Positions 53,741-54,186 of a DNA stretch of 54,186 nucleotides are shown piece by piece. The notes beneath the pieces were generated by a model, which was not told the DNA's origin, did not search any database, and saw only the letters and a program-made list of their open reading frames with translations. The position numbers were made by a program, and so were the translations under genes. Within the stretch, counting starts at the first letter, position 1, and each line of letters opens with the position of its first letter. Source of the DNA: Promethearchaeota archaeon (lineage in GTDB: Archaea > Asgardarchaeota > Lokiarchaeia > Sigyniarchaeales > SOKP01); contig JAHLWP010000031.1 of assembly GCA_019057865.1 (NCBI GenBank), forward strand, positions 1 to 54,186, read 5' to 3'.

Positions 53741-54186
53741 CTATTTCAAAATTTGTTTCATCAATTTCCTTTGGTACTTCTTAATTTCTTTAATTATCTC
53801 CTTTTCTTGCTCTATTTGCGGGTTCTTTTCTTGTTCTTTTTGATAATAATCATTCGCAATTTTTTCCATTTGTTCATCTATTTCTTCTTGACTTCTCTCT
53901 TGTTGATATAATTCTACTTCAGTCTCTATAAAAAATTCTATAACATCTCTTTGGTCAATCTCTTCTCGCTCATCCTCAAGATCCTCCTCATCTTCATGAT
54001 CTACTAATTTCAATTTATCTTTTTCTTGTTGTTCATAAACTTTTTCAGCTTCTTTTAACATTTTATTAGTTTCTTCTGCCTCCTGCATTAATTTACTGAT
54101 TTCTTCAGAACTCTTACCTTCTTGTTCATAATGTTCATATTTTTCCCAAAGATAATCAAACTCTTCTGGCTCTATCTCTGCTTCTT
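53741..54186 (-). CDS. Acidic coiled-coil N-terminal part of the GIY-YIG-like protein (open at window edge, frameshifted)
   Basis: The minus-strand frame is open from the window edge (54186) to a TAG at 53741 and encodes at least 147 residues of Glu/Lys-rich coiled coil (EEFDYLWEKYEHYEQEGKSSEE, EEIDEQMEKIANDYYQKEQ). The last 14 residues look out of character. Adding one base around 53776-53783 (plus-strand CTTCTT) would carry the frame through VPKEIDETNFEIEKKKK across the 14-base A run and into the 827-residue ORF. I read the two as one gene split by a single-base deletion, or by a sequence error. The true start lies beyond the window. Confidence 0.65.
   Translation of the reverse strand, partial: EAEIEPEEFDYLWEKYEHYEQEGKSSEEISKLMQEAEETNKMLKEAEKVYEQQEKDKLKLVDHEDEEDLEDEREEIDQRDVIEFFIETEVELYQQERSQEEIDEQMEKIANDYYQKEQEKNPQIEQEKEIIKEIKKYQRKLMKQILK

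Noticed and set aside
1..54186. CRISPR arrays, insertion sequences or tRNA genes
   Set aside because: No regularly spaced direct repeats, no transposase-like ORF and no T-loop/acceptor pattern were seen on reading both strands. A tRNA search program was not run.

Overview
The window is low-GC, gene-dense archaeal DNA, almost certainly from an Asgard archaeon of Lokiarchaeia type. The evidence is three canonical Rab/Ras-like small GTPases plus a permuted one, a longin-like protein, an arrestin-like protein, a gene resembling ribosomal protein eL22, archaeal information-processing genes (aIF1A, aIF2-gamma, Spt5, TFS) and archaeal type III RuBisCO with ribose-1,5-bisphosphate isomerase. No CRISPR array, transposase, phage gene or tRNA was recognised.

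Layout. 1-5.3 kb: partial ABC ATPase, a miniature FG-GAP surface protein, a proline-rich two-TM protein, an FGGY sugar kinase and a membrane protein. 5.4-15.9 kb: MrfA/Hrq1-like helicase, arrestin-like protein, Rab-like GTPase, aldehyde:ferredoxin oxidoreductase, thioredoxin-like protein, DUF4139 protein, methyltransferase, a circularly permuted GTPase and an acidic Cys protein. 16-25.1 kb: four paralogous acyl-CoA dehydrogenases (three direct, one inverted) around a penicillin-acylase-family hydrolase and several tiny genes. 25.2-31.4 kb: longin-like protein, Spt5, aIF1A, two cupins, iron alcohol dehydrogenase and a GTPase-PIN-GTPase operon. 32.2-32.5 kb: an island of higher GC that I read as a 5S rRNA gene with its halves in swapped order. 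32.6-39.4 kb: membrane proteins, a gingipain-family protease, and aIF2-gamma that is both fused to a helix-hairpin-helix domain and interrupted in its P-loop. 39.6-51.1 kb: RecJ/GAN nuclease, DUF167, TFS, CitG-like protein, eL22, RuBisCO and R15P isomerase, UvrC, a phosphohexomutase, a ROK kinase and a radical SAM protein. 51.2 kb to the end: a very large GIY-YIG-like protein with C-terminal repeats, split by a frameshift.

Metabolism. The acyl-CoA dehydrogenases, aldehyde oxidoreductase and alcohol dehydrogenase suggest an anaerobe handling acyl-CoA/aldehyde/alcohol intermediates with ferredoxin. RuBisCO and R15P isomerase are the last two steps of archaeal AMP salvage. The FGGY kinase, ROK kinase and phosphohexomutase handle sugars.

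The two strongest novelty candidates are both permutations. (1) At 32260-32460 (minus), the 3' half of a 5S rRNA precedes its 5' half; the natural ends are joined by a UUCG-capped helix I and new ends are opened in loop C. (2) At 14684-15520, a Ras-like GTPase has motif order G3-G4-G5-G1-G2 and a C-terminal membrane anchor; this order is known to me only from eukaryotic cpRAS proteins. A third is a 29-nt insertion exactly between Gly and Lys of the aIF2-gamma P-loop. All calls come from reading the sequence; no alignments or folding programs were run.
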